From: Rhodoblastus acidophilus
Lineage (GTDB): Bacteria; Pseudomonadota; Alphaproteobacteria; Rhizobiales; Beijerinckiaceae
DNA: 64,000 bases
NCBI RefSeq assembly: GCF_025961575.1
Contig: NZ_JAOQNX010000006.1
Span: 1-64,000, forward strand
Direction: 5' to 3'
The translations under genes were made by a program, and so were the position numbers. This document shows positions 1 to 9,222 of this stretch, piece by piece (the stretch's first letter is position 1; every line of letters begins with the position of its first letter). The notes below the pieces were generated by a model. That model was not told the DNA's origin and ran no database searches. It was given only the letters and a program-made list of their open reading frames with translations.

Positions 1-92
1 ATGGGATTCCTCCCTCGCAATCACGAAGAAAGAATCGCATTGTTCAAGCCAGTTGGGAATCCCCCATTGAATCTGAAGCCGCCGAACGCGCT

Positions 93-872
93 CTAATCCG
101 CGCCCAGCGCCTGTCCGGAGGCGTCATCCACATTGCCCCGCCAGACCGGACTGTTGCCGCGGACGACGGCATAGCCCCATTTTCCCTTGCCGAGCCGATT
201 GCCGATGATCGACACGCCGCTGATGGGGCCGCCATTGAACTGGCCGTCGCTGTAGATCGCGTAGCCGCCTCCCAGGAGGCGATTGCCCTCGACGCTGATG
301 TTGGAGATGGGCTTGAAATAATTGTCGATCATCACCGCGGAGGTCTGATCGTGGTCGTTGACCACCGTGTTGTGGCTGATGACGACGTCGTGGCCGCCGT
401 CGATCTGGATGCCGTCGTAATGCGGCGAACCCGATGCGCGCAGGTCGTGGATGTAATTGTCCCGGATCACCGAGGGCCCCGTGATGTTGAGCCCGTTCTC
501 GACGTCATGAATGTTGTTGGCGAGGAAGGTTCCCTGGCCGTCGATGCCGTTCGAGCCTTCATTGTCGTCGCCGACGCCGTCGATCTCGGAACTTTTCACC
601 GTCGTTCCCGTCACGCCTTCGAGGATTTTCACGACGCTGAAGGTCGCCGCTGTGATCCGGCAATTGACGAGGGTGACATTGTTCGCCTTGACCGTCACCG
701 CGCCGCGAATGTCGAGACCGGAAATCATGGCTCCGGCTTCAGTGATCGTGAGGTCGCCGGAGGGTTTGAGAATGACGCCAGGGGGAACGCCGGTGTTGTG
801 TGCGTCCGGCCAGGTTTCGGCGAAGGCCGAGGTCGCCAGCGCGCAGGCGCAGAGGATCAACGCGCCCCTCAT
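93..872 (-). CDS. secreted right-handed parallel beta-helix protein
   Basis: Predicted 259-residue exported protein. The first ~20 residues (MRGALILCACALATSAFAE) are a clear Sec signal peptide. The rest shows the short periodic NNVTL / GVSIIGN / NISVEGN type strands of pectate-lyase-like beta-helices, as found in polysaccharide lyases and epimerases such as AlgG. The start is placed at 872, where ATGA overlaps the stop of the upstream glycosyltransferase; an in-frame ATG 18 bases upstream would spoil the signal peptide. It is the last gene of a two-gene unit at the edge of the polysaccharide locus, so a periplasmic or extracellular role in trimming or modifying the polymer is likely. No catalytic residues can be assigned from sequence alone, so the enzyme class remains unknown. 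Confidence 0.75.
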   Translation of the reverse strand: MRGALILCACALATSAFAETWPDAHNTGVPPGVILKPSGDLTITEAGAMISGLDIRGAVTVKANNVTLVNCRITAATFSVVKILEGVTGTTVKSSEIDGVGDDNEGSNGIDGQGTFLANNIHDVENGLNITGPSVIRDNYIHDLRASGSPHYDGIQIDGGHDVVISHNTVVNDHDQTSAVMIDNYFKPISNISVEGNRLLGGGYAIYSDGQFNGGPISGVSIIGNRLGKGKWGYAVVRGNSPVWRGNVDDASGQALGAD

Positions 873-1888
873 GAGCGCGACCGGCTCCACGCCGGGGCGC
901 CGGTCTCGCCGCGCAGGCCGGCCGCCAGGCCGGCGAGCGTCGCCGCGCTGGCGCCTGGCGCGCGATGAAGCAAAAAACGCAGCGCGAACAAAGCGGACAA
1001 GGCGATCCGCGCCGGCACGCTCCAGGGATGGTGCCGGCGCGCGAAATGAATGGCGTTGCGATGCTGCAGATAGACCGCGAGCCGCGACAGCGCCGCGCTG
1101 CGTCCGGCCGAGCCGGTGGTGGTGCCCCGCTTGTGCGCGACGACAGACGTGGGCGCATAGCCCAGCCCCAGTTTCTTGGCGCGCGCCCCCCAGTCGAGAT
1201 CCTCAAAGAACAGAAAATAGCTGTCGTCCATCAGGCCGATCTGCTCGATGCAGCGCCGGGTGACATACATCGAGGCGCCCGAGGGGCTTTCCATCGCCTG
1301 CTCGATAGCGGCGAGGTCGATGGGCGCGTCCAGGCGCTCACCGAGCCCAATGGCGACGCTTCGGGCCGACAGCCGCCGCCACTGAAGTCCGCCGCGAAAT
1401 CGCACCCGCTCGCCGTCGCCATTTTCGAGAATGGTGCTCCCGACCATGCTTTTGCCGCCGGTTTCGGCGCGGGCCACCAACGCGCCGAGCGCGTCCGGCG
1501 CCGGCTCGGCGTCGGGGTTGAGAATCCACACCCCCTTCCAGCCCTCCTGGCGCATGAGCGGGCGCAGCCAGGCGTTGACGCCCCCGGCATAGCCGAGATT
1601 GTCGTTGGCGCAGCCGATCAGGAGTGTCGTGCTCCGTCCACGCAAGGCCATGCGCTGCGCCGCGACAAAAGGCGGCGCGGAGTCGACTTTTACGGAGGCG
1701 CGGCACAGCTCCGCGTCGATCAGGCTTTCGACCAGCCGCTCGTAGGCGGCGCGCCCGCCGTTTTCACAGATGAACACATCGAAACGCGGGGCGGTCGCGG
1801 CGCGCGACAAGGCGGCGAGGCATTGAAGGATGTCTTCGCAATTGTTGTAGCCCACGATCACCACGACCGTGTCGGCGATGCCGCTCAT
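869..1888 (-). CDS. family 2 glycosyltransferase (rhamnosyltransferase-like)
   Basis: 339-residue GT-A fold transferase. N-terminal VVVIVGYNNCEDILQCL is the nucleotide-binding start of GT2 enzymes. It is followed by DNLGYAGGVNAWL, the metal-binding-type motif NPDAEP, and the C-terminal FLFFEDLDWGARAKKLG segment typical of WbbL/rhamnosyltransferase-like members. A strong AGGAGGAG lies just upstream of the ATG at 1888. It presumably adds one sugar from a nucleotide donor to the lipid-linked repeat unit at the cytoplasmic membrane; donor and acceptor cannot be predicted. The 3' end overlaps the beta-helix gene by ATGA, implying translational coupling. It diverges from the FkbM-like gene across an AT-rich gap. 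Confidence 0.88.
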   Translation of the reverse strand: MSGIADTVVVIVGYNNCEDILQCLAALSRAATAPRFDVFICENGGRAAYERLVESLIDAELCRASVKVDSAPPFVAAQRMALRGRSTTLLIGCANDNLGYAGGVNAWLRPLMRQEGWKGVWILNPDAEPAPDALGALVARAETGGKSMVGSTILENGDGERVRFRGGLQWRRLSARSVAIGLGERLDAPIDLAAIEQAMESPSGASMYVTRRCIEQIGLMDDSYFLFFEDLDWGARAKKLGLGYAPTSVVAHKRGTTTGSAGRSAALSRLAVYLQHRNAIHFARRHHPWSVPARIALSALFALRFLLHRAPGASAATLAGLAAGLRGETGAPAWSRSRS

Positions 1889-1965
1889 GATCTCCTCCTG
1901 GGGGCAAAATAGGCCTGTGTCTCGGCGGACATTTAATAATTAATAATTGCGCTCATTAAAATTAA
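1889..1965. promoter_or_regulatory. AT-rich divergent promoter gap
   Basis: The 77-bp gap separates the glycosyltransferase (minus) and FkbM-like gene (plus). From about 1931 it becomes almost pure A/T with TTTAATAATTAATAATT and ATTAAAATTAAATG words, in strong contrast with the GC-rich genes on both sides. The same vocabulary recurs in other gaps of this locus. No convincing -35/-10 pair was assigned. Confidence 0.5.
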
Positions 1966-2814
1966 ATGCAAGATTATTTTAAAGCCATCCTCGAGCGCGG
2001 CCTCCGAGCGCCGCGCCGTCCCTGTGACGGGAGTGCGTTCTTGCCAGTAAGCGCCAAAAAATTCGCGCGATCGGTTTCGCTGTTTTTTCCGGCGCTGCGG
2101 CAAAGACGGGTGGCGGCGCAGCTCGCGCTGATCGGGTGGACCCGGCGTCCCTGGCGCCCGGTCGAGGCTGTCGGCGGCCTCGTCGGCGCGGACCCAGTTA
2201 TCGTCGACGTCGGCGCGAGCCGGGGCTTGTCGGTCGCCAGCATGCTGATGATGAAACCCGCCGCGCGGATCGTCGCCTTCGAGCCGATCAAGGATCTCGC
2301 CGACGCGCTCCGCGCCAGGTTTCAGGGTCGGGGCGACGTCCGCGTCTTCGGCTGCGCCCTCAGCGATTCCGATGATGTGATGACCATCCACGTCCCGGTC
2401 TACCGGGGCTGTGTGATGGACACGCTGGCCGCGCTGAGGCGCGAGGACGCCGCGGACTGGATCAATCCGGAGCGCGTCTATTGGTTCGACCCGCGCGAAC
2501 TCACGGTGAAGCCGCAAAGGGTCGACGTCCTGCGCCTGGACGATCTGAATCTCGCGCCCGATATCCTGAAAATCTACGCGCAGTCCCATGAACCCGAAGT
2601 GATTGCGGGGGCGGAACAGACCATTCGTCGGCATGCGCCGGCGATCATGGCGCCCGCGCGGATACCACGGATCGACGCCAGCCTGAGAGACCTCGGCTAC
2701 GCGCGCTTCGCTTTTCGCGACAACACATTCCAGGCCGAAGGCGAGGGCGATTACACATCCTGGTATTTAAGGCCCGAGCACCGTGATCGCTTCATTTATC
2801 CCTGGCGAAAATAA
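1966..2814 (+). CDS. FkbM-like methyltransferase with altered motif
   Basis: 282 residues. VDVGASRGLSVASM (about 80-94) is the SAM-binding glycine motif and VAFEPIKD (about 103-110) the acidic motif II of FkbM/Methyltransf_21 proteins, which usually O-methylate sugars or polyketides. The C-terminal family signature (LKIDVEGAE followed by an E-ending strand) is replaced here by LKIYAQSHEPE (about 201-211), so the usual Asp and Glu are gone. The fold assignment is good, but catalytic activity on the classical substrate is doubtful. It lies in the polysaccharide locus, directly upstream of a GT4 gene, where a methylation of the repeat unit would be expected. The N-terminal 60 residues are Arg-rich and unlike the family core. 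Confidence 0.75.
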   Translation: MQDYFKAILERGLRAPRRPCDGSAFLPVSAKKFARSVSLFFPALRQRRVAAQLALIGWTRRPWRPVEAVGGLVGADPVIVDVGASRGLSVASMLMMKPAARIVAFEPIKDLADALRARFQGRGDVRVFGCALSDSDDVMTIHVPVYRGCVMDTLAALRREDAADWINPERVYWFDPRELTVKPQRVDVLRLDDLNLAPDILKIYAQSHEPEVIAGAEQTIRRHAPAIMAPARIPRIDASLRDLGYARFAFRDNTFQAEGEGDYTSWYLRPEHRDRFIYPWRK

Positions 2815-2827
2815 ATCGTGGAATAAA

Positions 2828-4303
2828 ATGAAACATGATGTTCGTTCGTTTCCTCGAGTGCAAACAGATCGGAGCAGCGGATTGAGCGATTTGGCGGCGA
2901 TGACCCTTGCGCGCGTCACCCGTCTGGCGCTGCTGGCGCAACGCCTGAGCTGGCCGGCGCCGCGCTTTGTCCGCGCGGCGGGCCGCAGGCTCCTGTCGCG
3001 TTTTGGTGATGACGAACAGCTTGTGCAGGACTGGTCCTCGCCGCTGATCCTGCGCGAGAGCGCGGGCAAGCGCGCCCTGCCGGGCCCCTTGCCCCGCCCA
3101 ATCTCACGCGCTGCGTCCATCTTCGCGAAGGCGCCGGACCTCACGTCCCGGCCGTTTCGCTGCCTGCTCGCGACCGGCGTGCTCGACGCCGGCGGCATGG
3201 ACGAATTCGTCGCCTTCCTCACCCGCCGGCTGGCGGCGCGCGGGGTCGCCGCTTCCGTGGTCGTGACCGATCGCGGGGCCGGCGGCGGGCAACTCGCCAA
3301 ATGTCTGCGCGACGAGGGGTTCGAGGTTTTCCATGACTCCATCGCATCGACGCGACGCTGGCTTGCGAAAAATCGCCCTGATGTCATCAGCGCGCACGGG
3401 CCGCCCGATTGGCTCCTCGAAGCGGCGGCCGGGCTTCGCATTCCCGTCGTCGAAACCCTCCACGGCGTGCCGACCCCGATGGCGACCGACTGGACCAGAG
3501 AAGGTCTTCGCAGCCGAGGCATCCATCGTTTCGTCGCCGTCAGTGACCTCGTGCGACGGCAATATTTGCGCGGCAATCCCGCCTTCGATCCAGAGGCGGT
3601 CGTCACCATTCCCAACGGTTACAACGACAGCCATCGCCACACGATCGACCGCGCGGCGGCGCGCAACTGGCTTGGTCTCGAAGACGAGTTCCTTTTCCTG
3701 TCGCTGGGCCGCCATGTCATGCAGAAGAACGCCTTCGGTCTGGTCTCGGCTTTCATCGAGGTCGCGCGCGCCAATCCGCGCGCGCATCTTCTGATCGCGG
3801 GGCGCATGGACGACGGAATCTACATGCGCCATGTGGCCGAGCTTCGCCGCCGCTCGCCCGCAACGGAGCGCATCCATTTGCGCAGCAATCTCGCCGATCC
3901 CTCCGTTCTGTTGAGCGCCGCGGATTGCTGCGTCATGAACCCCTTTTTCGAGGGCTGGCCGCTGGCGTCCATGGAAGCGCTTTGCGCGGGTCTGCCGACC
4001 ATCATGAGCGATGTCGGCGGCGCGCGCGAACAGCTCGCGGATGGCCGGTTCGGATTTCTGGTCCCCAACCCGGCCGGCGATCCGGAGACGGTGGATTGGG
4101 ACATGGCGGCGCGGGCGCGCTTTGCGCCGCAGCGCAACAAGCAGGCGCTGGTGGCGGCGATGAACGCCGTGATCGCGGACCAGGACACATGGCGCCTCTC
4201 GCGCGAGGCGCGCGCGAAAGACGCCGTTTCGCGGCTGGACGCGCGCAAATGCGTCGACCGCTATGTCGAGCTTCTCGGTCGCGCGGCGGCGGGTGCGCGA
4301 TGA
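2828..4303 (+). CDS. family 4 (GT-B) glycosyltransferase
   Basis: About 491 residues, with a GT-B fold. The N-terminal domain begins near residue 105 with FRCLLATGVLDAGGMDEF. The C-terminal donor-binding domain has FLSLGRHVMQKN, LLIAGRMDD and the EX7E-type signature FEGWPLASMEALCAGLPT, all typical of GT4 retaining transferases. The roughly 100-residue N-terminal extension is basic and has no counterpart in most family members. The ATG at 2828 was chosen because the alternative at 2783 would run into the preceding gene. The stop overlaps the start of the downstream O-antigen ligase-like gene by ATGA. It probably extends the repeat unit on the lipid carrier; the sugar is unknown. Confidence 0.88.
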   Translation: MKHDVRSFPRVQTDRSSGLSDLAAMTLARVTRLALLAQRLSWPAPRFVRAAGRRLLSRFGDDEQLVQDWSSPLILRESAGKRALPGPLPRPISRAASIFAKAPDLTSRPFRCLLATGVLDAGGMDEFVAFLTRRLAARGVAASVVVTDRGAGGGQLAKCLRDEGFEVFHDSIASTRRWLAKNRPDVISAHGPPDWLLEAAAGLRIPVVETLHGVPTPMATDWTREGLRSRGIHRFVAVSDLVRRQYLRGNPAFDPEAVVTIPNGYNDSHRHTIDRAAARNWLGLEDEFLFLSLGRHVMQKNAFGLVSAFIEVARANPRAHLLIAGRMDDGIYMRHVAELRRRSPATERIHLRSNLADPSVLLSAADCCVMNPFFEGWPLASMEALCAGLPTIMSDVGGAREQLADGRFGFLVPNPAGDPETVDWDMAARARFAPQRNKQALVAAMNAVIADQDTWRLSREARAKDAVSRLDARKCVDRYVELLGRAAAGAR

Positions 4304-5577
4304 GCGAGGAAAAGCACACTCCCAATCTCGCGACGCGCGCCCTATGCGTCATCGGCGCGTTGTTTCCCGGCGGCATTGTCACGATCAATGCGGGCGTGAA
4401 GCTTACGGTCGGCCGCATCGGCCTGCTGCTCCTGCTCGCGCCGGCGCTGGCGGCGCTCGCAAACTCATCCCGCCGCAAGATCGCTGCGGATCTCTGGGTG
4501 CTGGTCATCGCGCTATGGATGATCGGCGTCGCCGCCTATGCCGGTGGTTCCGAAAACTTGTCCTCCGCCGGCGCCCAGGCGCTCGAATTCTCAGGCGGCT
4601 ATTTTGTCGCGCGCGGGTTGTTTTCTGATCCTGCGGGGGCGCGCGCCTTGGTCGATGCGCTGAAGCCGATCCTCGTGGTCGTCGTTCTCCTTGCTTTGGT
4701 CGACACGGCGTCAGGGCGGCCGTTCGTGCACGAGACGCTTGCGCGCCTCGCCGGCGTCGGGCCGATGTTGACGCCCGACTTCCGCATGAACCTAGTGCGC
4801 GCCGTAGCGACCTTCGACCATCCCATCCTGCTGGGCTCGTTCTGCACCATCGCCGGCGTATTGTTCATGAATGCGGAACAGACGCGCGGCGGCTGGCTCC
4901 TCTGGGTCGGCCTCAGCGCCGCCGGCTGCTTTTTGGCGCTGTCCTCGGCGCCGATGTTGTCGCTGGTCATTGCGCTGGCGCTGTTCGCTTATAGCCGCGC
5001 CACGGAGCAACAGAGCTGGCGCTGGTCGCTGATCTGGTTCGTGCTCACCGTTTCAATCGCGACCATTTTTCTTGTGACCAACCACCCCGTGGGCTGGATC
5101 ATCTCCCACCTGACCTTCGATCCGGTGTCGGGCTATTTTCGCTTGATGATCTGGGACCGGGCGCTGCCGATGATCGGGGACCGGCCGATCACGGGCCACG
5201 CCTTCGCCCTGTTCAACGATTATATTCTCGACACCACCGTGGACAGCGTCTGGCTGGTCCTGGGCCTGCGCTATGGCGTTCCGCTGATCGTGCTGCTGGT
5301 TCTGGCGAATGTCGCGACCATGATGCCGACGCCGCGCCCGATCGAGTCGCTCGCCGACCGTCGCATGGCGACCGGCTTTTCGATGGCGCTGTTCCTGTTC
5401 ATGCTGACGGGGTTTACCGTGCACTACTGGCACTATCTCTGGATACTCTGGGGCCTGTGCCTTGGCGTGCGTGGTTCGTTGCGCGCGGATGCGCTGGCTC
5501 AGGCCGCCTCATCCGGCGTCAAGGTTTTTGCGGCGCCGATGGAATTGACGCGCGCGGTCAGGATTTCCGCGCGATGA
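4300..5577 (+). CDS. O-antigen ligase / polymerase-like membrane protein
   Basis: 425 residues with about ten hydrophobic segments (for example IGLLLLLAPALAALANS, VVVVLLALVD, SLVIALALFAYS, GLRYGVPLIVLLVLANVAT). A large extracytoplasmic loop is typical of the Wzy_C / O-antigen ligase superfamily. The ATG at 4300 overlaps the GT4 stop by ATGA, and the first residues MSEEKHTPN precede the first membrane segment. The frame is open upstream, but that stretch is a shadow of the GT4 gene. In this locus it is the best candidate for the polymerase (Wzy) that links repeat units in the periplasm; a ligase role cannot be excluded by sequence. Its 3' end overlaps the convergent downstream gene by 20 bp. 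Confidence 0.82.
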   Translation: MSEEKHTPNLATRALCVIGALFPGGIVTINAGVKLTVGRIGLLLLLAPALAALANSSRRKIAADLWVLVIALWMIGVAAYAGGSENLSSAGAQALEFSGGYFVARGLFSDPAGARALVDALKPILVVVVLLALVDTASGRPFVHETLARLAGVGPMLTPDFRMNLVRAVATFDHPILLGSFCTIAGVLFMNAEQTRGGWLLWVGLSAAGCFLALSSAPMLSLVIALALFAYSRATEQQSWRWSLIWFVLTVSIATIFLVTNHPVGWIISHLTFDPVSGYFRLMIWDRALPMIGDRPITGHAFALFNDYILDTTVDSVWLVLGLRYGVPLIVLLVLANVATMMPTPRPIESLADRRMATGFSMALFLFMLTGFTVHYWHYLWILWGLCLGVRGSLRADALAQAASSGVKVFAAPMELTRAVRISAR

Positions 5578-6973
5578 CGACGAGGTCCTGCGCTGGAACG
5601 AACCAGGGCTGACTCGCTGGCCGCCGAGCAACTTTCGTGACTTGGAGTCCGGCGCGCCCGCACCAGCGTCGCAACGTCCAGGCGGATGTCGGATGTACGC
5701 CGGTTTCGTCGAAGCCGCGCCACAGGCGCAGCGTCCGCCTGAGATAGCGCAGGCGCGGCAGGTTAGGCGCGCTGATGATCACTGCGCCGTCCGGCGCCAG
5801 CAGCGAAAGGAAGCGCCGGATCAGGTCCGCGGGCTCCTGCACGAATTCCAGCACGTCGAGGAACAGCAGAACGTCAAAAGTCGCGCCCTCCAGCGCGGTT
5901 TTGGCCGCAGCGAGATCACCCTCGACGATCGTGACGCCATTGTGCGCGAGCGCCTCGCCAAACACGGGGTCGAGCGGCAGCGCGGCGACGCTGCATTCCC
6001 GGTCGATCAGACGCCGCTCGGTCGCTCCTCGGGCGGCGCCGATCGAGAGGACTCGCGCGCGGCGCGGAACCGCCGCGACCACCTCGTCAATCGTCGGCGC
6101 GTAAAGATCCTTGGAGTGGCGCGCCTGCCAGAGCTTGCTGTCCGTCGTGAACAGCTTTCTTGCCTTGGGGCCGCCAATGCGCCGCAGCGTCTCCATCTGC
6201 CGATCCAATTCGGCCTGGCTCAGGCCGACTTTGCCGGCATATTTGTTGGAGAGGTGATGCACGACAAAATCGTTGAAACGGCTGATCGGGATCAGTTTGG
6301 TGAAGCCGCATTGCGTATAGGGGTCCGTGGAGGCGGCGCACAGCAGGTCATAGACCTCCTGGTGTGGCGTGACGTCGAAACCGCCGGAGGCGATCGCCCG
6401 CTTCAGCTGCGCGCGCGTCAAAACATAGCAGGCCGAATGCGCGTTGGTGAAATGCGCCAGCGTCAGCGAATCTCTTGTACGCACGGAGGCCGGATCCCAG
6501 CGGTAGCGCCAGTGGAAATCCGGATAGCTTCTGTGTCGCTCGGAATCCTCTTCGTATCTGACGAAACCGACGATCTCATCCTCGCGCAGGAGCGCCGAAA
6601 CCTCGAGAAACGCGCGCAGGTTTCGTTCGGTGATCAGAATGTCGTCTTCGGCATAGATGAAGAGGTCGTGCGTGTCGGCGCATGAGACGAACAGGCGCTT
6701 GTGCAGAAAGGGCAGGCTCCAGGGGTCTTTCACAGGCGGAGGCTCGACGCGCACGCTGACGTCGTCGCCGAGCTTTTTGGCGATGTTCGAGAACACCACA
6801 ATATCGACGACGAAAGGCATCGCGCGATAGGCCGCGATCACCCGTCGAAGATGGACGTCATTGGCGACGCCGTGACTGGCGATCGCCACAAGGATGCGCG
6901 GCGACGGCGGCGCGTGCGGATCCATCTGTGTCGTCCGCGCCGCGCGGCCCGACACTTCGAAGGAACAGTTCAT
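5558..6973 (-). CDS. glycosyltransferase-methyltransferase fusion
   Basis: 471 residues in two modules. Residues ~25-270 look like a GT-A-type transferase: ILVAIASHGVANDVHL, then the acidic FIYAEDDILITERNL and the Trp-rich FHWRYRWDPASVR segment. Residues ~300-470 are a class I SAM-dependent methyltransferase: VLSIGAARGATERRL, LPLDPVFGE, FDVLLFLDVLEFVQEP, and a final LVVIARKS. The SAM motif I reads IGAARG rather than GxGxG, which is acceptable. An in-frame ATG at 6925 (MDPHAPP) may be the true start. The fusion suggests that addition of a residue and its methylation, possibly capping, are carried out by one protein. It is followed by an 87-bp gap to the next minus-strand gene. Confidence 0.75.
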   Translation of the reverse strand: MNCSFEVSGRAARTTQMDPHAPPSPRILVAIASHGVANDVHLRRVIAAYRAMPFVVDIVVFSNIAKKLGDDVSVRVEPPPVKDPWSLPFLHKRLFVSCADTHDLFIYAEDDILITERNLRAFLEVSALLREDEIVGFVRYEEDSERHRSYPDFHWRYRWDPASVRTRDSLTLAHFTNAHSACYVLTRAQLKRAIASGGFDVTPHQEVYDLLCAASTDPYTQCGFTKLIPISRFNDFVVHHLSNKYAGKVGLSQAELDRQMETLRRIGGPKARKLFTTDSKLWQARHSKDLYAPTIDEVVAAVPRRARVLSIGAARGATERRLIDRECSVAALPLDPVFGEALAHNGVTIVEGDLAAAKTALEGATFDVLLFLDVLEFVQEPADLIRRFLSLLAPDGAVIISAPNLPRLRYLRRTLRLWRGFDETGVHPTSAWTLRRWCGRAGLQVTKVARRPASQPWFVPAQDLVVIARKS

Positions 6974-7060
6974 GTGGCGATCTCCAAAGCGGCTTAGCTG
7001 GCCGTAAAGCGCCGTGGCGTCGGACGCATGTTGCGTCGGTCCGAAAGCAATGTCCGCGCC

Positions 7061-8068
7061 TCAGGCGCGGGAGGGGGCGCTGAGCACCGCCGGTCTCGCC
7101 ACGCGCCTTCTGCGCTGGCGTTCGCCGACGGCATAGCGCACGGGCGCGAGCAGTTCGCTCAGCTTCATGAGGCTGGCTTCCTGCTCCGGTCGGTCGTGCC
7201 AAACGCTCGAAGCGTAACGCAGACAGTCGACCGCGCCGCGCAACTGCAGCCGCCGCAGCTTTTGATACGCCCACCAGATCCCGCGTTCGGCGAGACGTTG
7301 CGAGCACCGCCGCCGCAACGCGTCACAGTCGCGAATGCGTGGCGCCGCGTCCTGGAAGAACGACTCGAAGGCCCGCCGCAACTCGCGATCGTTCACCAGA
7401 AAATCGTGGAACCATGCGAAGTGCATGTTCACGTCATGAACGCGATAAAAAGCCTGGGCGCAGCTCAATTGGGCGACGTCGCCATGGGTCGCCAGCCGCA
7501 GCCACATCTCGAGGTCGCCGGAATGCGGGAGGTACGGTCGATAGCCGCCCACGGCTTTCTGGGCGGCGGTGCGGACGATGGCCGAGGGCGTCGAGATCGG
7601 ATTCCATACCTCCGCGCAGCAGCGCGCCAGATAGTCCTGACCGGCCCAGATCTTGACCTCGGGAGACGCTACGTCGGCGGCCTGCGGAAACGCGTCCCGG
7701 AACTGCGGCGAGTCCCCGCAGACCAGAACCACCTCCGGCTGGGCGTCGAGCACCGCGCAGGCGCGACGCAACGCCCCGGGCGCTAGCGCGTCGTCAGCCG
7801 AAAGCAGAAGGAAATAGTCGGACTGCGCCCAGGCGATGCCTTCGTTGAAGGTTGCGATATGGCCCCAATTGGTCCGATGCGCGATCACGGAGACTCTCGG
7901 GTCCTCTCGGGCGAGCCGTTCAGCGACCGCGACGGACTCGTCGGCGGAACAATCGTCGATGATGAGCACGCGAATATCGGTGACGGACTGGGTGAGGACG
8001 CTGCGCATGCATTGTTCGAGATAGCGGGCGTAATTGTGGCAGGGGACGAGAATATCGACTTTCGCCAT
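7061..8068 (-). CDS. family 2 glycosyltransferase
   Basis: 335 residues starting MAKVDILVPCHNYARYL, the classical beginning of GT2 enzymes. It has the donor-binding VLIIDDCSADES and the SADDALAPGA metal-site region. The frame stays open far upstream, but that is the antisense/alternate frame of the aminotransferase; the ATG at 8068 is the first codon consistent with the fold. It lies 20 bp downstream of the aminotransferase and epimerase genes. These probably make its donor sugar, so a transferase for an amino-sugar is a reasonable inference. The C-terminal 70 residues are basic and less conserved. Confidence 0.85.
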   Translation of the reverse strand: MAKVDILVPCHNYARYLEQCMRSVLTQSVTDIRVLIIDDCSADESVAVAERLAREDPRVSVIAHRTNWGHIATFNEGIAWAQSDYFLLLSADDALAPGALRRACAVLDAQPEVVLVCGDSPQFRDAFPQAADVASPEVKIWAGQDYLARCCAEVWNPISTPSAIVRTAAQKAVGGYRPYLPHSGDLEMWLRLATHGDVAQLSCAQAFYRVHDVNMHFAWFHDFLVNDRELRRAFESFFQDAAPRIRDCDALRRRCSQRLAERGIWWAYQKLRRLQLRGAVDCLRYASSVWHDRPEQEASLMKLSELLAPVRYAVGERQRRRRVARPAVLSAPSRA

Positions 8069-8088
8069 GACCTTGATCTCCGCTTCGC

Positions 8089-9222
8089 TCAGGATCGCAA
8101 GGCGTCCATCAGGGCCTCGGCGACGCGGTCCTGATCCGATTCGCTCATCTGCGCGTAGAGGGGCAACAGGATTGCGCGGTCCTGGGCGCGTTCGGACAGG
8201 GGCAGTCGCGCTCCGTCCTGGGCGTAGGGCGCCTCGCGATGCGCGCACATGATCCCGCGCCGGCTGGCGACGCCCCGGTCGAGTAGCTTCTGCATGATGT
8301 CGCGCTGATCGGCCCTGTCCGGCAGCCGCACACAAAAACTCTGCCAGTTCGAGCGCGCCCAGTCCGGCTCGCGGGGCAGATGCAGGCCGTCGAGATCGGC
8401 GAGCAGCTTGCCATAGCGCGCGGCGAGCGCGCGGCGCCTGGCGACCAGTTCCGGCAACCGCGCCAGCTGGCCGCGGCCGATCGCCGCCTGGATGTCGGTC
8501 ATCCGGTAATTGTAGCCGACGATCAGATAGTCCTCGATGATCACCTGCTTGGCGCCGTGCCGCACTGTGTCGGGGACGCTCATGCCATGTTGCCGCAACA
8601 GCCGGAATTTTTCGTCGAGCGCCGGATCGCGCGTGGTCAGCATGCCGCCTTCGCCGGTGGTGATGACCTTGCGCGGATGGAAGGAGAAGCAGGCGATATC
8701 GCCGCGCGGGCGGCCGATAGGCTCCCATGTCCCGTCAAAACGGATTTGGCTGCCTGCGGCGCAAGCGGCGTCCTCGACCAGCGCGATCCCGTGGCGCCGC
8801 GACAGCTCCGCGAGGGCGGCGAGATCGCAGGGCATGCCCATCTGGTGGACGGCGATGATGGCGCGCGTGCGCGGCGTGATCGCTTCCCCGACGCGTGCGG
8901 GATCGATGTTGTAGCCGTCGGGTTCGATGTCGACGAAAACGGGCTTGGCGCCGCAATAGCGAATGCAATTCACCGTCGCGATGAACGAGTGACTTGGCGC
9001 AATGACCTCGTCGCCTGGCCCGATGTCGAGAGCCTTGAGCGCCATGTGCAGGGCGGCGGTGCAGTTCGAGACGGCGCAGGCGTGGGGCGCGCCCACGAGC
9101 GCCGAAAAGTCGCGCTCGAAGGCCGCGACCTCGGGCCCCTGCGACACCCAGCCGGACAGCACGGCCGCGCGCGCCGCCTCGGCCTCCTGAGCGCCGAGCA
9201 GCGGCAGGGCGATGGGGATCAC
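8089..9222 (-). CDS. DegT/DnrJ/EryC1 sugar aminotransferase
   Basis: 377 residues. PLP-dependent, converting a keto-sugar nucleotide to the amino sugar with glutamate as usual donor. Visible family features are SNCTAALHMALKAL (cofactor phosphate binding), ALVEDAACAAGS (Asp-Ala-Ala motif) and the Schiff-base lysine in FSFHPRKVITTGEGG. The start is set at GTG 9222, giving a GTGA overlap with the stop of the upstream epimerase; an upstream ATG at 9279 would add 19 low-complexity Ala/Gly residues. With the adjacent SDR epimerase/dehydratase it forms a two-step module that feeds the GT2 immediately downstream. Whether the product is a 3- or 4-amino sugar is not readable from the sequence. Confidence 0.87.
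   Translation of the reverse strand: MIPIALPLLGAQEAEAARAAVLSGWVSQGPEVAAFERDFSALVGAPHACAVSNCTAALHMALKALDIGPGDEVIAPSHSFIATVNCIRYCGAKPVFVDIEPDGYNIDPARVGEAITPRTRAIIAVHQMGMPCDLAALAELSRRHGIALVEDAACAAGSQIRFDGTWEPIGRPRGDIACFSFHPRKVITTGEGGMLTTRDPALDEKFRLLRQHGMSVPDTVRHGAKQVIIEDYLIVGYNYRMTDIQAAIGRGQLARLPELVARRRALAARYGKLLADLDGLHLPREPDWARSNWQSFCVRLPDRADQRDIMQKLLDRGVASRRGIMCAHREAPYAQDGARLPLSERAQDRAILLPLYAQMSESDQDRVAEALMDALRS

Noticed and set aside
1-96. 31-codon plus-strand frame starting at base 1 and ending at the TAA at 94-96
   Set aside because: It begins at the window edge and shows no family feature; it may be the end of a gene outside or chance.
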